Assembly: GCF_014284195.1 (NCBI RefSeq) | Contig: NZ_JACOGC010000003.1 | Span: forward strand, 404,301 to 468,300 | Direction: 5' to 3' | DNA: 64,000 nt | From: Cognatundibacterium griseum | Lineage (GTDB): Bacteria > Pseudomonadota > Gammaproteobacteria > Burkholderiales > Burkholderiaceae_D | Part shown: piece by piece, positions 1 through 9,252 of the stretch | Position numbering within the stretch: position 1 is the stretch's first letter | How the letters are laid out: every line of letters starts with the position of its first letter | Translations under genes and position numbers: made by a program | The notes under the pieces: model-generated | Database searches by the model: none | What the model was told of the DNA's origin: nothing | Seen by the model: the letters and a program-made list of their open reading frames with translations, nothing else

Positions 1-822
1 GCGGCACTGCTTTTCGGCGAGCCGCTTGAGCCGCGCCAGTTCGCGTTTTGCAATTCCGATGCCGGCAATATTGGTGCGCTCATGCCCGAGCAGAAACTTG
101 GCGTAAGTCCAGCCCTGATTTTCCTCGCCGACCAGATTCTGCGCCGGCACCCGGACCTGATCAAACCAGACTTCATTGACCTCGTGCGCGCCATCTGCAG
201 TGATGATCGGCCGCACCGTCACGCCCGGGGTACGCATATCAATGAGCAGGAAGGAAATCCCGCGCTGCGGCTTGACCTCTTTGTCGGTACGCACCAGGCA
301 AAAAATCCAGTCGGCATATTGCGCCAGCGTGGTCCAGGTTTTCTGGCCATTAACCAGATAATAATCACCATCGGCATCCCGCTGCCGTACCGCGCTGGTC
401 TTGACGGCGGCCAGATCGGAGCCCGCGCCGGGCTCGGAATAGCCCTGACACCACCATTCTTCACCCGCCAGAATCTTCGGTAAAAACCGTTGTTGTTGCG
501 CTGGGGATCCGAATTCCATCAGCACCGGCGCCACCATCTTGATACCGAACGGTGGCAGCCGCGGCGCACCAGCGGCAGAACAGGCTTCATCAAACAGGTA
601 TTTTTGTACCGCATTCCAGCCAGTGCCGCCAAACGCCTGCGGCCAGGTACTGCCACCCCAGCCACGGGCATGCAGGATGCGCTGCCAGCGCAGGTAATCG
701 TCACGCTGCAAAGGCCAGCCCTGCCGCACCTTGTCACGGATATCCGCCGGTAATGCCTGCGCCAGAAAGGTCTGCACTTCCTGACGAAACGCCAGATCAG
801 CCGCACTCAGATTCAAATCCAT
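1..822 (-). CDS. Acyl-CoA dehydrogenase (3' end beyond window)
   Basis: This is the N-terminal 274 residues of a flavin-dependent acyl-CoA dehydrogenase, running off the left edge. The start at 822 is preceded by GGAG six bases upstream. The N-terminal helical domain covers about residues 1-120. The middle beta domain carries the family signature QGYSEPGAGSD at 127-136 and NGQKTWTT at 158-165. The sequence ARTN-like GHERTNIAG at 246-254 begins the C-terminal helical domain. Family members oxidise acyl-CoA to enoyl-CoA and pass electrons to ETF. The catalytic base lies outside the window, so substrate chain length cannot be judged. It resembles the large-subunit type used in degradation of branched or aromatic-derived acids, which is an inference. 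Confidence 0.88.
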   Translation of the reverse strand, partial: MDLNLSAADLAFRQEVQTFLAQALPADIRDKVRQGWPLQRDDYLRWQRILHARGWGGSTWPQAFGGTGWNAVQKYLFDEACSAAGAPRLPPFGIKMVAPVLMEFGSPAQQQRFLPKILAGEEWWCQGYSEPGAGSDLAAVKTSAVRQRDADGDYYLVNGQKTWTTLAQYADWIFCLVRTDKEVKPQRGISFLLIDMRTPGVTVRPIITADGAHEVNEVWFDQVRVPAQNLVGEENQGWTYAKFLLGHERTNIAGIGIAKRELARLKRLAEKQCR

Positions 823-951
823 AGACACTCCACACAGAATGGTCGGAACAAGGGAAACAGAAACTTTCAGAACGAGTATGCCGGAAATCGGCAGGCAAGG
901 CAGCCAGCTCGGCAACGTCAATGCTTCCTGCGCCACAGAACCCATTGCGCA

Positions 952-1039
952 GAAATATACTCCCCCGATGTTTTATCAAAACCGACCTGACATCCAGATA
1001 GAGATTGGGCGTTTATAAATACTCCCTGGGAGTATATTT
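952..1039 (-). repeat. Dispersed palindromic intergenic element, copy A
   Basis: Read on the minus strand, this copy starts with the palindrome ATACTCCC-A-GGGAGTAT (1019-1035). It continues through a core ATCTGGATGTCAGG and ends with GGGGGAGTAT (957-966). The same order and spacing recur at 46066-46152 and 57872-57957 on the plus strand. The outer ATACTCCC/GGGAGTAT sequences are inverted. No coding potential is seen inside it. Confidence 0.75.
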
Positions 1040-1104
1040 TTAATGCTTCCAGACATTAAAAATATTCATGCGGGCAACAACATGGACGCGACATTCATGA
1101 CCAA

Positions 1105-1135
1105 TAAAAAAGGGATGAGTTTCCTCATCCCTTTC
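1105..1135 (-). terminator. Rho-independent terminator of secA
   Basis: An 11-bp stem AAAGGGATGAG/CTCATCCCTTT with a short loop is followed, on the minus strand, by a T-rich tract. It lies about 70 bases after the secA stop. Confidence 0.85.
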
Positions 1136-1205
1136 TCTGTCTGCACATGCTTGCAAATGCTTCACGTACCTTCGTTTGCCTGATCCGGTCAGCTCACGTG
1201 GTTGC

Positions 1206-3965
1206 TCAGGCCAGCTTGCCGTGACACTGCTTGTATTTCTTGCCGCTGCCGCACGGACAAGGGTCATTGCGGCCCACCTTTAAGCCATAGACCATTTCCG
1301 GCTGGCCGTCGCTCTCCAGTGCAGCTGGCGCCAGCATATCTTCAGGGGAAGCATTGGCGTCGAAGTCCGCGTGCTGGTAATGCACGTTTTCGACCTGCGG
1401 CTGTGCCATCTGCTCTTCCGCCGCCTCGATTTCTTCGCGCGACTGGATCCGCACCGTGACCACGGTCCGGATCACTTCGCCTTTAATCAGGTCCAGCATT
1501 TGCGCGAACAGTTCAAAGGCTTCACGTTTGTATTCCTGTTTCGGATTTTTCTGCGCATAACCGCGCAGATGAATACCCTGGCGCAGATGGTCCAGCGCTG
1601 CCAGGTGCTCGCGCCAGTGGGTGTCGATGCTCTGCAACATCACGCTGCGCTCAAAGCCCGCAAATGATTCTTTACCGACCAGCGCCACTTTGGCATCGTA
1701 TGCCGCATCGGCGGCTTGCTGCACGCGCGCCAGAATGTCTTCGTCCACCAGATTCGGCTCGTCAGCGAGCATTTTCTTCAGCGGCACATCCAGCGCCCAT
1801 TCCGATGCCAGCACGGCTTCGAGCCCGGCGATGTCCCATTGCTCTTCAACCGATTCGGCAGGCACATACGTTCTGACGACATCGGTAAACATGCCATGCC
1901 GCAGCGATGTCATCAGTTCGGTAATATCCTGCGCTTCAAGCAATTCATTACGCTGCTGGTAAATGACTTTACGCTGATCGTTCGCCACGTCATCGTATTC
2001 GAGCAACTGTTTGCGGATATCGAAGTTGCGTGCCTCGACTTTACGCTGGGCAGATTCGATAGAACGGCTGACGATACCGGCTTCGATCGGTTCGCCCTCC
2101 GGCATTTTCAGACGTTCCATGATCGCGCGCACGCGGTCACCGGCAAAAATGCGCAGCAACTGATCATCGAGCGACAGATAGAAACGGCTGGAACCCGGAT
2201 CGCCCTGACGGCCGGAGCGGCCGCGCAGCTGGTTGTCCACCCGGCGGGATTCGTGACGTTCGGTACCAATGATATGCAGACCGCCTGCGTTCACCACTTT
2301 TTCATGCAGCGACTGCCATTCATCACGCAGTTTTTGCGATTGCGCCTGTTTTTCAGCATCCGACAGGGCAGCGTTTGCTTCGATCATCTGGACCTGTTTG
2401 GCGACATTGCCACCGAGGACGATATCGGTACCGCGCCCCGCCATATTGGTCGCAATCGTGATCGCCTGCGGACGTCCTGCCTGCGCGACGATTTCCGCCT
2501 CGCGCGCATGCTGTTTTGCATTAAGTACGTTATGCGGCAGTTTCGCCTTCGTCAAAATGCCGGACAACAGCTCGGAATTTTCAATCGAGGTGGTCCCGAC
2601 CAGCACCGGCTGACCGCGCTCGTAGCAATCCTGAATATCTTTCAGCATCGCGCCGTATTTTTCCTCGGCCGATTTATACACCTGATCCTGACGGTCTTTG
2701 CGCTGGGACGGACGGTTCGGCGGAATCACCACGGTTTCCAGACCGTAAATTTCCTGGAATTCATACGCTTCGGTATCTGCCGTACCGGTCATGCCGGACA
2801 GCTTGGCGTACATACGGAAATAATTCTGGAAAGTGATCGACGCCAGTGTCTGGTTTTCGTTCTGGATGCGCACACCTTCCTTGGCTTCAACCGCCTGATG
2901 CAAGCCGTCCGACCAGCGACGGCCGGTCATCATACGGCCAGTAAATTCATCCACGATCACGATTTCATCGTCCAGCACCACATAATGCTGGTCTTTGAAA
3001 TACAGCGCATGGGCGCGCAGCGCCGCATACAGATGATGGATCAGCGTGATATGCGCAGGATCGTACAGCGATGCGCCTTCCGGCAGCAGGCCCATCTGGG
3101 TCAGGATTTTTTCGGCTTTGTCATGCCCTGCTTCGGTCAGCAGAACCTGATGCGCTTTTTCATCTTTGGTGTAATCACCGGGGACTTCGATGACGCCTTT
3201 GCCATCCGGTGTTTCTTCGCCGATCTGCAAAGTCAGCAGCTTCGGCACTTCGTTCATTTTGTAATACAGCTCGGTGTGATTTTCTGCCTGTCCCGAAATA
3301 ATCAGCGGTGTGCGGGCTTCATCGATCAGGATCGAATCGACCTCGTCCACCACCGCGAAATTCAGGCTGCGCTGCACGCGTTCCTTGGCCTCGAACACCA
3401 TATTGTCGCGCAGGTAGTCAAAACCGAATTCGTTATTCGTACCGTAAGTGATGTCGGAGGCATACGCTTCCTGCTTGGCATCGTGATCGAGCTGCGACAG
3501 GTTGATGCCGGTGCTGAGACCCAGCCAGCCGTACAGTTGCCCCATCCATTCGGCATCGCGTTGCGCCAGATAGTCATTCACCGTCACCACATGCACGCCT
3601 TTGCCGGACAGCGCATTGAGGTAAATCGGCAGGGTACCCATCAGGGTTTTACCTTCACCGGTCCCCATTTCCGCGATTTTCCCGTAATGCAGCACCATCC
3701 CGCCGATCATCTGGACGTCGAAGTGGCGCATTTTCAAGACGCGCTTACTGGCTTCGCGGCATACCGCGAATGCTTCGACCAGCAGATCATCGAGCGTTTC
3801 GCCTTTCGCAACGCGGGCCTTGAATTCAGCAGTCTTGGCTTGTAATGCCTCGTCTGACAGCGCCTCGAACTGAGGTTCCAGTGCGTTGATCTGACGCACC
3901 GTTTTTTGGTATTGCTTCAAAAGCCGCTGATTACGGCTGCCGAATATCTTGGTCAGGAATGACAT
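1206..3965 (-). CDS. secA: Preprotein translocase ATPase SecA
   Basis: SecA is the cytosolic motor that pushes unfolded preproteins through SecYEG using ATP. The 919-residue length is typical for proteobacteria. The first nucleotide-binding domain carries Walker A MGTGEGKT at 100-107 and the DEAD-type [13 protein letters not shown]. The second motor domain contains [10 protein letters not shown] and [15 protein letters not shown]. The extreme C-terminus is the zinc and SecB-binding tail [17 protein letters not shown], so the protein is complete. The start at 3965 gives the usual SecA N-terminus. The gene lies downstream of an M23 peptidase gene in the same direction, as in many betaproteobacteria, and is followed by a strong terminator. 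Confidence 0.98.
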   Translation of the reverse strand: MSFLTKIFGSRNQRLLKQYQKTVRQINALEPQFEALSDEALQAKTAEFKARVAKGETLDDLLVEAFAVCREASKRVLKMRHFDVQMIGGMVLHYGKIAEMGTGEGKTLMGTLPIYLNALSGKGVHVVTVNDYLAQRDAEWMGQLYGWLGLSTGINLSQLDHDAKQEAYASDITYGTNNEFGFDYLRDNMVFEAKERVQRSLNFAVVDEVDSILIDEARTPLIISGQAENHTELYYKMNEVPKLLTLQIGEETPDGKGVIEVPGDYTKDEKAHQVLLTEAGHDKAEKILTQMGLLPEGASLYDPAHITLIHHLYAALRAHALYFKDQHYVVLDDEIVIVDEFTGRMMTGRRWSDGLHQAVEAKEGVRIQNENQTLASITFQNYFRMYAKLSGMTGTADTEAYEFQEIYGLETVVIPPNRPSQRKDRQDQVYKSAEEKYGAMLKDIQDCYERGQPVLVGTTSIENSELLSGILTKAKLPHNVLNAKQHAREAEIVAQAGRPQAITIATNMAGRGTDIVLGGNVAKQVQMIEANAALSDAEKQAQSQKLRDEWQSLHEKVVNAGGLHIIGTERHESRRVDNQLRGRSGRQGDPGSSRFYLSLDDQLLRIFAGDRVRAIMERLKMPEGEPIEAGIVSRSIESAQRKVEARNFDIRKQLLEYDDVANDQRKVIYQQRNELLEAQDITELMTSLRHGMFTDVVRTYVPAESVEEQWDIAGLEAVLASEWALDVPLKKMLADEPNLVDEDILARVQQAADAAYDAKVALVGKESFAGFERSVMLQSIDTHWREHLAALDHLRQGIHLRGYAQKNPKQEYKREAFELFAQMLDLIKGEVIRTVVTVRIQSREEIEAAEEQMAQPQVENVHYQHADFDANASPEDMLAPAALESDGQPEMVYGLKVGRNDPCPCGSGKKYKQCHGKLA

Positions 3966-4136
3966 GCTATGAACGAAAAGTTAAATTCTGGAAAAAGATT
4001 GCCGCAATACTTGCCTTCACAGCAACATTAAGGGATAACTCACGATTCTACCATGCGGCTCAGGCTTCACCAGTAAACACTGAGCAAAAGCTGGCCGTAT
4101 TGGCAGGAGTTGGTGGCAATTTGTGCAAACTCAAGC

Positions 4137-5093
4137 TTATTTTTGATTCAAAGCTGCAACATTTGCCAGATTGGCGCCCGCAGACAGGAATTTATGCGGA
4201 TTTTGCGGCACGTCTTTGACCCTGACCTCGAAATGCAGATGCGCACCGGTTGAGCGTCCGGTTGAGCCAATATCGGCGATATGCTGGCCGCGTTTGACGA
4301 TATCGCCGAGTTTCACATAGATTTTAGAGGTGTGCGCATAACGGGTAATTAAATCCCCGCCGTGGTCAATTTCCAGCATATTGCCGAATTGCGGATGGTA
4401 TTCGGCGGCAATCACCACACCGCCAGCCGCAGCCACAATCGGGGTGCCGGTCGGTGCCGGAAAATCAATGCCTTCGTGAAAAGCATTGCGTCCCGTGAAC
4501 GGGTCTAACCGCCAGCCGAAACCGGACGCGTTGTAACTCACATTCACCGGCTGAATCGTGGGCAGCAGCTTGGACTGCATCTTGAATCCCATGAGCTTGG
4601 TTTCCACCACATTCAGATAATCGGAGCGGTGATCCACATCGGTGGACAAGGCGTCCAGCGCCGCCTGAAACTCGGACATATTCAGCTCATGCGCAGGGGC
4701 GCTGGAAATTTCCGGTCCGCCCCGCGGTGGCAGCTCCTTGAAATTAAACTCTTCCGGTTTGATGCCGGCCAGCCCCTGCACCCGCTCCCCCAGCGCATCC
4801 AGCCGGATCAGCTGCGCCTGCATTTCTCCCAGTTTGACAGCCATTGCCGCCAGGTTTTCTTTCACATAGCGGTCTTTGGCGTTGGGATCATTGACCAGGG
4901 ATGCGCTGGCCGGAAGGATGCTTTTCAACAGCGGCACATCGGCGCTCGCCAGCCGCAAAGTCACGGCGGCCATCAGTGCGGCACACAGCATGGTGACGAT
5001 CAAGAATCCTAACAATCCGATCACAATGTGATGCGTCGCCAACGTGACGGATTTGGCCTGCGTGAAACGGGAATGCATCAGAATGATCTGCAT
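4137..5093 (-). CDS. M23 family metallopeptidase, membrane-anchored
   Basis: A 318-residue protein with one N-terminal membrane segment (about residues 23-47), a probable coiled or helical linker (about 75-180) and a C-terminal LytM/M23 domain. The zinc-site residues of the family are all present: His206 and Asp210 in HEGID, and His285/His287 in HLHFEV. Active M23 domains cut peptide cross-links of peptidoglycan on the periplasmic side. The start at 5093 follows GGGGAG at good spacing; a second Met at residue 6 is a weaker option. It lies between secA and the divergent dciA-like gene. The exact peptidoglycan bond cut is not evident. Confidence 0.9.
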   Translation of the reverse strand: MQIILMHSRFTQAKSVTLATHHIVIGLLGFLIVTMLCAALMAAVTLRLASADVPLLKSILPASASLVNDPNAKDRYVKENLAAMAVKLGEMQAQLIRLDALGERVQGLAGIKPEEFNFKELPPRGGPEISSAPAHELNMSEFQAALDALSTDVDHRSDYLNVVETKLMGFKMQSKLLPTIQPVNVSYNASGFGWRLDPFTGRNAFHEGIDFPAPTGTPIVAAAGGVVIAAEYHPQFGNMLEIDHGGDLITRYAHTSKIYVKLGDIVKRGQHIADIGSTGRSTGAHLHFEVRVKDVPQNPHKFLSAGANLANVAALNQK

Positions 5094-5154
5094 TTCTCTC
5101 CCCTGTGAGCTTCTGACGCTAAAGACTGCGCCGCTTTATGGTAATGTGCTGCCC

Positions 5155-5655
5155 ATGCCGACATCTTCATCACCTCCGTTTCGAATCCATATCAGGCGCG
5201 GACGCCCGGTTCAGGGTGCCAGCGGCGCTGCCGATTTTCTGCGCATGAATGAAAAATTCTCGCCTCTGTTGCCGGCGATCCAGCGCAATGTGTCGTTACA
5301 AAAAGATTGTGCGGCAATCCTGCCACCGATATTTGATACTTGTGAAGTCATGCAGCTGGCTGAAAACCGGCTGACGCTTTCTGCGCCGAATGCCGCCCTG
5401 GCGACGAAGCTGAAACAATATTGTCCGAAACTGCAGGCTTACCTGCTCGAACGTGGCTGGCAGATTAACGCAATCCGTATCAAAGTACAAGTCAAGCGGA
5501 CGGTGCCCAAAGCACCGCCGGTCAAACAGCTGAAACTGTCCGCCACCGCCCTGCAGGCATTCAGTCACCTGGAAAAAACCATGGATGACAACACACAGAA
5601 TGCCGCATTGAAAATGGCGCTTACCAGGCTGCTGGAACGGCACCGGCAAAAATAA
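5155..5655 (+). CDS. dciA: DUF721 / DciA-like protein
   Basis: A 166-residue basic protein with the DUF721 fold in its N-terminal half, including NRLTLSAPNAALATKLKQ at about 77-94 and a C-terminal helix. DciA proteins load or assist the replicative helicase DnaB in bacteria that lack DnaC, and this is the typical DciA neighbourhood (divergent from the M23 peptidase-secA pair). The open frame extends further upstream to 5044, but that part overlaps the divergent gene. The start at 5155 gives the sensible N-terminus MPTSSSPPF. The family call rests on residue pattern and context, so the gene symbol is moderately sure. Confidence 0.8.
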   Translation: MPTSSSPPFRIHIRRGRPVQGASGAADFLRMNEKFSPLLPAIQRNVSLQKDCAAILPPIFDTCEVMQLAENRLTLSAPNAALATKLKQYCPKLQAYLLERGWQINAIRIKVQVKRTVPKAPPVKQLKLSATALQAFSHLEKTMDDNTQNAALKMALTRLLERHRQK

Positions 5656-5688
5656 GGCACACTCCAGAGCACGCGCCGTTCCGCCGCA

Positions 5689-6240
5689 TCAGCGCTCACG
5701 CTCCTTTTCCCATAGCACATCGGCACCGCGGCTTAAGTGATTCAGCACCCGTGCCAGCACAAACATCAGATCGGACAGGCGGTTCACATACTGCCGCGGC
5801 GCATCATTGATGGGTTCGCTTTTCCCGACACTGACAATGGCGCGTTCCGCCCGGCGGCATACGGTGCGGCAAACATGCGCCAGTGCAGCCTGGCGCGAGC
5901 CTCCCGGTAAAATGAAGTCTTTCAGCGGCGGAAGATTGGCGTTGTATTTTTCCAGCAAGGCATCCAGCCTGGCAACTTGTTCCGCCGTGATCAGCTGATA
6001 ACCCGGGATACAGAGTTCACCGCCCAGATCAAACAAGTCGTGCTGAATCGAAATCAGCTCCTGCTGCATCTGCTCCGGCAAATTCTCACACAGCAGAACC
6101 CCAATATGGGAATTCAGTTCATCCACATCGCCCATAGCGTGCACCCGCAGCGCATCCTTATCGACACGACTGCCGTCACCCAGCCCGGTTGTTCCGGCAT
6201 CGCCGGTGCGAGTTGCAATTTTAGAAAGCCTATTACCCAT
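5689..6240 (-). CDS. Cob(I)alamin adenosyltransferase, PduO type
   Basis: A 183-residue ATP:corrinoid adenosyltransferase that transfers the adenosyl group of ATP to reduced cobalamin, making coenzyme B12. The N-terminal signature KIATRTGDAGTTGLGDG (about 6-22) is the ATP-binding motif of the PduO class. The motif RRAERAIV and a C-terminal NRLSDLMFVLAR are also typical of this trimeric family. The frame is open to 6369, but the start at 6240 (MGNRLSK) gives the family's normal beginning. No cobalamin-dependent enzyme or B12 synthesis gene is seen nearby, so it probably serves salvage of imported corrinoids. Confidence 0.93.
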   Translation of the reverse strand: MGNRLSKIATRTGDAGTTGLGDGSRVDKDALRVHAMGDVDELNSHIGVLLCENLPEQMQQELISIQHDLFDLGGELCIPGYQLITAEQVARLDALLEKYNANLPPLKDFILPGGSRQAALAHVCRTVCRRAERAIVSVGKSEPINDAPRQYVNRLSDLMFVLARVLNHLSRGADVLWEKERER

Positions 6241-6541
6241 GTTATGTCCGAAATCCGCAATGAAGTCACAGAGCATAAGACAAAAATGCCCGGTACGCAT
6301 CATAATAGGGCGCTGGATAAGCAATTCATGCGGAATGGCTGAACGCATGCGCCGGAAAATCTGTTGCATTCCGGCTTCGTAATACTCATGTCAGTATTGT
6401 TCACGACAATGCTGACATCCGGCCGGGAACGATGCGTGCGAGATTGGTGTATATCGTATGTACAAAATGTTGCCCGCCGCCTGCGCGCCTTGCAATACAA
6501 TCCGTTCAGCCCGCAAAACAGAATAATGACCAGGACTCACG

Positions 6542-7429
6542 ATGGCTACACGATTACCACCGGTTCACGCTCTTTCCGCTTTTGAAGCAGCTGCCCGCTT
6601 CGGATCCTTTGCCGTGGCTGCGGAAGAACTCTGCATCACCCCATCCGCCCTGTCGCACCGGATCCGCCTGCTGGAAGAGCATCTGTGCGAACGGGTGTTT
6701 GTGCGGGAGGGACGCAGTGTCACCCTGACGGAATTCGGCCGGCGCTATCTGGATGTTGTCAGGGCTGCGCTGCGTACCCTTTCGGATTTTCCCCTGCCTA
6801 ACAAAACGACCCAAAATCAGATGCGGGTCAAAGTGACGGTACCGCCAACTTTTGCCCGTTACATGTTCATGCCGCGACTGGCCGAATTCATGGCCGAATA
6901 TCCGGACATTGAAGTCGAAGTCTATCTGTTCGTCCCGCTGTACGATCTGAGCCTGTCGGAAAGCGATGTCGAAGTCCGCTTCGGCGCTGGGGAATATCCC
7001 AATCTGGTGACCAAAAAACTGTTTGTCGAACCCAGTTTCGCCGTCGCCAGCCCCGCCTATCTGAAGACCATCCCGCCGGTCAAAACACCGGAAGATCTGC
7101 GCCATGCACGACTGCTGCGCTCAGCGCTGGAGCCGTGGCAGCCGTGGTTCGAAGTCGCCGGACTGGACTGGGCAGAACCGACGCGCGGCCTGCGTGTGGA
7201 TGATCTCGGTCTGCTGCTGGAAGCAGTCAAGCATGGTCACGGCGTGGGTCTCACGCGTCAGCATTTCGCGCAGGACATGATTGACAACGGCGATGTGGTC
7301 CGTCTGTTTGATACCCAGCTGGCCAGTCCGCCGCATGCCTATTACCTGGTGCATGAAGCCCAGCCCAGCCTGCGGCCTGAAGTGCAGCTTTTTATCGACT
7401 GGATGCAATCAGCCTATCAGGTCATCTGA
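6542..7429 (+). CDS. LysR-family regulator, GcvA-like
   Basis: A 295-residue LysR-type regulator. The winged helix-turn-helix is at about residues 5-65, with AFEAAARFGSFAVAAEEL and ITPSALSHRIRLLEE. The effector domain follows from about 90 to the end. The N-terminal MATRLPPVHALSAFEAA and the domain layout resemble the GcvA/AmpR branch. It stands alone, convergent with the aldo/keto reductase and downstream of a divergently read adenosyltransferase gene, so its target cannot be named. In this family the regulator often binds its own promoter region (about 6370-6541 here). Confidence 0.9.
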   Translation: MATRLPPVHALSAFEAAARFGSFAVAAEELCITPSALSHRIRLLEEHLCERVFVREGRSVTLTEFGRRYLDVVRAALRTLSDFPLPNKTTQNQMRVKVTVPPTFARYMFMPRLAEFMAEYPDIEVEVYLFVPLYDLSLSESDVEVRFGAGEYPNLVTKKLFVEPSFAVASPAYLKTIPPVKTPEDLRHARLLRSALEPWQPWFEVAGLDWAEPTRGLRVDDLGLLLEAVKHGHGVGLTRQHFAQDMIDNGDVVRLFDTQLASPPHAYYLVHEAQPSLRPEVQLFIDWMQSAYQVI

Positions 7430-7442
7430 ACATAGTGAGTCG

Positions 7443-7471
7443 TCCGGCACACAAAACTGCGTGATGCCGGA
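7443..7471. terminator. Stem-loop between convergent genes
   Basis: A perfect 7-bp inverted repeat, TCCGGCA (7443-7449) and TGCCGGA (7465-7471), lies between the LysR gene and the convergent aldo/keto reductase gene. There is no clear T-run on either side, so its role as a terminator is only plausible. Confidence 0.35.
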
Positions 7472-7507
7472 ACGAATCCAGCAATTCATCCTGCATTGAT
7501 TCCGGCA

Positions 7508-8428
7508 TTAATCAACCGAGCGGCCGGCGGATGCCGTCCAGAGCCGGAACCAGTTCTCGCGCGACAAGACCTGCGTGCAGGCCTGCACAGCCTCGCGCAC
7601 TGCTGCCAGCCGGCCGGAACCTGTCAGGACAACCGGACGCGAAGGATGCTGCAGCACCCAAGCCAGCGCCACCGTGCTGACAGGCAAACTGAGTTCTGCC
7701 GCAATCTGCTGCAATACCTGCTGCACCCGCTGCAATTGCGGCGATGCAGTCGGCTCCTGCGTCAGCAGGCGGCCACCCGCCAGCGCCGACCAGATCATCG
7801 GAACAATCCGTTCGCGCTGGCACAGATCGAGCGTGCCATCGGTCAATGCCTGCATCTGCAACAACGATAACTCTATCTGATTCGTGACCAGCGGCACGCG
7901 GGAAGCCAGCAGCGCAAACTGCGACGGCGTAAAATTGGAAACGCCGAAATGCCGCACTTTGCCACTCTCCCGCAATTGCGTAAATGCTGCGGCGATCTCA
8001 TCCGCATCCATCAGCGGATCGGGCCGGTGTATCAGCAGCAGATCCAGCGTTTCAATCTGCATCGCCCGCAACGACTGTTCAGCAGAAGCAATGATGTGTT
8101 CGCGGCTCGTATCGTAATGCTGGATGCTGTGCGCGGGCCGCTGCGGTGACACCAGCCGGATACCGCACTTGCTGACAAACTGGAAGCGCTGGCGCAACCC
8201 GGGGGCGATATGCAGCGCCTCACCCAGCAAGGTTTCACTCTGGTAGTCGCCATAGATATCGGCCTGATCGAGCGTGGTCACCCCCAATTCCAGCGCCTGC
8301 TCCAGAAAACTGACCCGCTCCTGGGGTGTCATTTGCCAGCTGGCCAACCGCCATAAACCGAGAACAATACGGGAAAATGCGGGACCATCCGCTGCCATGT
8401 TGATGCGTGGGGCAATCGTCGTATTCAT
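7508..8428 (-). CDS. Aldo/keto reductase, YdhF-like
   Basis: A 306-residue NAD(P)H-dependent oxidoreductase with the TIM-barrel of the aldo/keto reductase superfamily. The four catalytic positions are all visible: Asp and Tyr in DQADIYGDY (about 54-62), Lys in FVSKCG (about 89), and His in LLIHRPDP (about 133). The C-terminal half carries the cofactor-binding region with PVVLTGSGR. It is most like E. coli YdhF, for which the physiological substrate is not established. It reads in the same direction as the DsbA-like gene upstream, 94 bases away. Confidence 0.9.
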   Translation of the reverse strand: MNTTIAPRINMAADGPAFSRIVLGLWRLASWQMTPQERVSFLEQALELGVTTLDQADIYGDYQSETLLGEALHIAPGLRQRFQFVSKCGIRLVSPQRPAHSIQHYDTSREHIIASAEQSLRAMQIETLDLLLIHRPDPLMDADEIAAAFTQLRESGKVRHFGVSNFTPSQFALLASRVPLVTNQIELSLLQMQALTDGTLDLCQRERIVPMIWSALAGGRLLTQEPTASPQLQRVQQVLQQIAAELSLPVSTVALAWVLQHPSRPVVLTGSGRLAAVREAVQACTQVLSRENWFRLWTASAGRSVD

Positions 8429-8522
8429 AAAATCCGTGGTGATCGTAAAAAAATATACGCCGGTCAGCGACCGGAAAAAAACAGCGGTATCTCCGTAATG
8501 CTTGAGGTACCTGCTATATCAG

Positions 8523-9173
8523 TTATGCCTCTTTTACCTGCGATATCGCAGCCTGCAGGCTGGCAGTTTTGGTATACCCCGAAGCCACCATATGCAAAGC
8601 GTTCTGATGCAACAGCAACAAGGTCGGAAACCCGCGAATATCCCAGCGCTGGCATTGCTGGAATTCCTGCTGCGTGGCCATCATGCAGGCAGGCGAATTC
8701 AATGTTTCAAGAAAGCTCTCGGCATCAAAACTGCCGGCACCGTCAATCTGGTTGAGCGCATCGGTCACGATCACGGCAAGCTGCGCCAGATCCGTCACAT
8801 CAGCCCCCTGGGCATAAAACGCCCGCTGAATCGCATGAAAAACCGGAAGCAGCTGGCGCACGGTCAGATGATCGGCCACCATTTTTGCCGCCACAAAAGC
8901 GCGGCAGGCAGGTTCCGTATCGTAAATAAAACCGGGTTGACCCATGGCCGCTTCAGAAAATGGCAGACCGCTGGCTTCTGTCACATGCTTCCAGTGCTGA
9001 TGCAGAGTCTGCCGCAGCTCGTCGCTCAATGGTTCTTTATTGTAGGCACGCAGGCCGCCGACCAGGATATCGAGTTCTGCGTCCGGCATGCTGTCGAGCA
9101 AGGCCTGCAGCTCGGGGCCAAATCCATAGCACCAGGAGCACATCGGGTCGGCAACATAGATCAATTGTGTCAT
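8523..9173 (-). CDS. DsbA-family thioredoxin-like protein
   Basis: A 216-residue protein of the DsbA/FrnE fold. The active-site motif CSWC is at residues 12-15, following the first beta strand (MTQLIYVADPM). A helical insertion spans about 60-165, and the cis-proline loop is FPTLLLLH near 185. There is no signal peptide, so a cytoplasmic thiol-disulfide or glutathione-linked role is more likely than periplasmic folding; this is inference. The gene lies 79 bases after anmK in the same direction. The substrate is unknown. Confidence 0.85.
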   Translation of the reverse strand: MTQLIYVADPMCSWCYGFGPELQALLDSMPDAELDILVGGLRAYNKEPLSDELRQTLHQHWKHVTEASGLPFSEAAMGQPGFIYDTEPACRAFVAAKMVADHLTVRQLLPVFHAIQRAFYAQGADVTDLAQLAVIVTDALNQIDGAGSFDAESFLETLNSPACMMATQQEFQQCQRWDIRGFPTLLLLHQNALHMVASGYTKTASLQAAISQVKEA

Positions 9174-9252
9174 GGCAGCTCGCTCAGAAAATCAGTGATG
9201 CCGTATTGTATAGAAAGCCGGCGCACTGTACAGGACGCCGCCGGAATGCAGA

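Larger units (their letters stand above)
823..1204. other. Intergenic region between secA and acyl-CoA dehydrogenase
   Basis: No gene is supported in these 382 bases. They hold the promoter region of the acyl-CoA dehydrogenase, one copy of a dispersed inverted-repeat element (952-1039), a partly related sequence directly beside it (1019-1073), and the secA terminator (1105-1135). Confidence 0.7.

Noticed and set aside
1716..3845. A 709-codon open frame antisense to secA
   Set aside because: It lies wholly within secA, has no family features, and its residue composition (many His, Arg, Phe, Gln) is typical of the complement of a coding strand. SecA is unmistakable.
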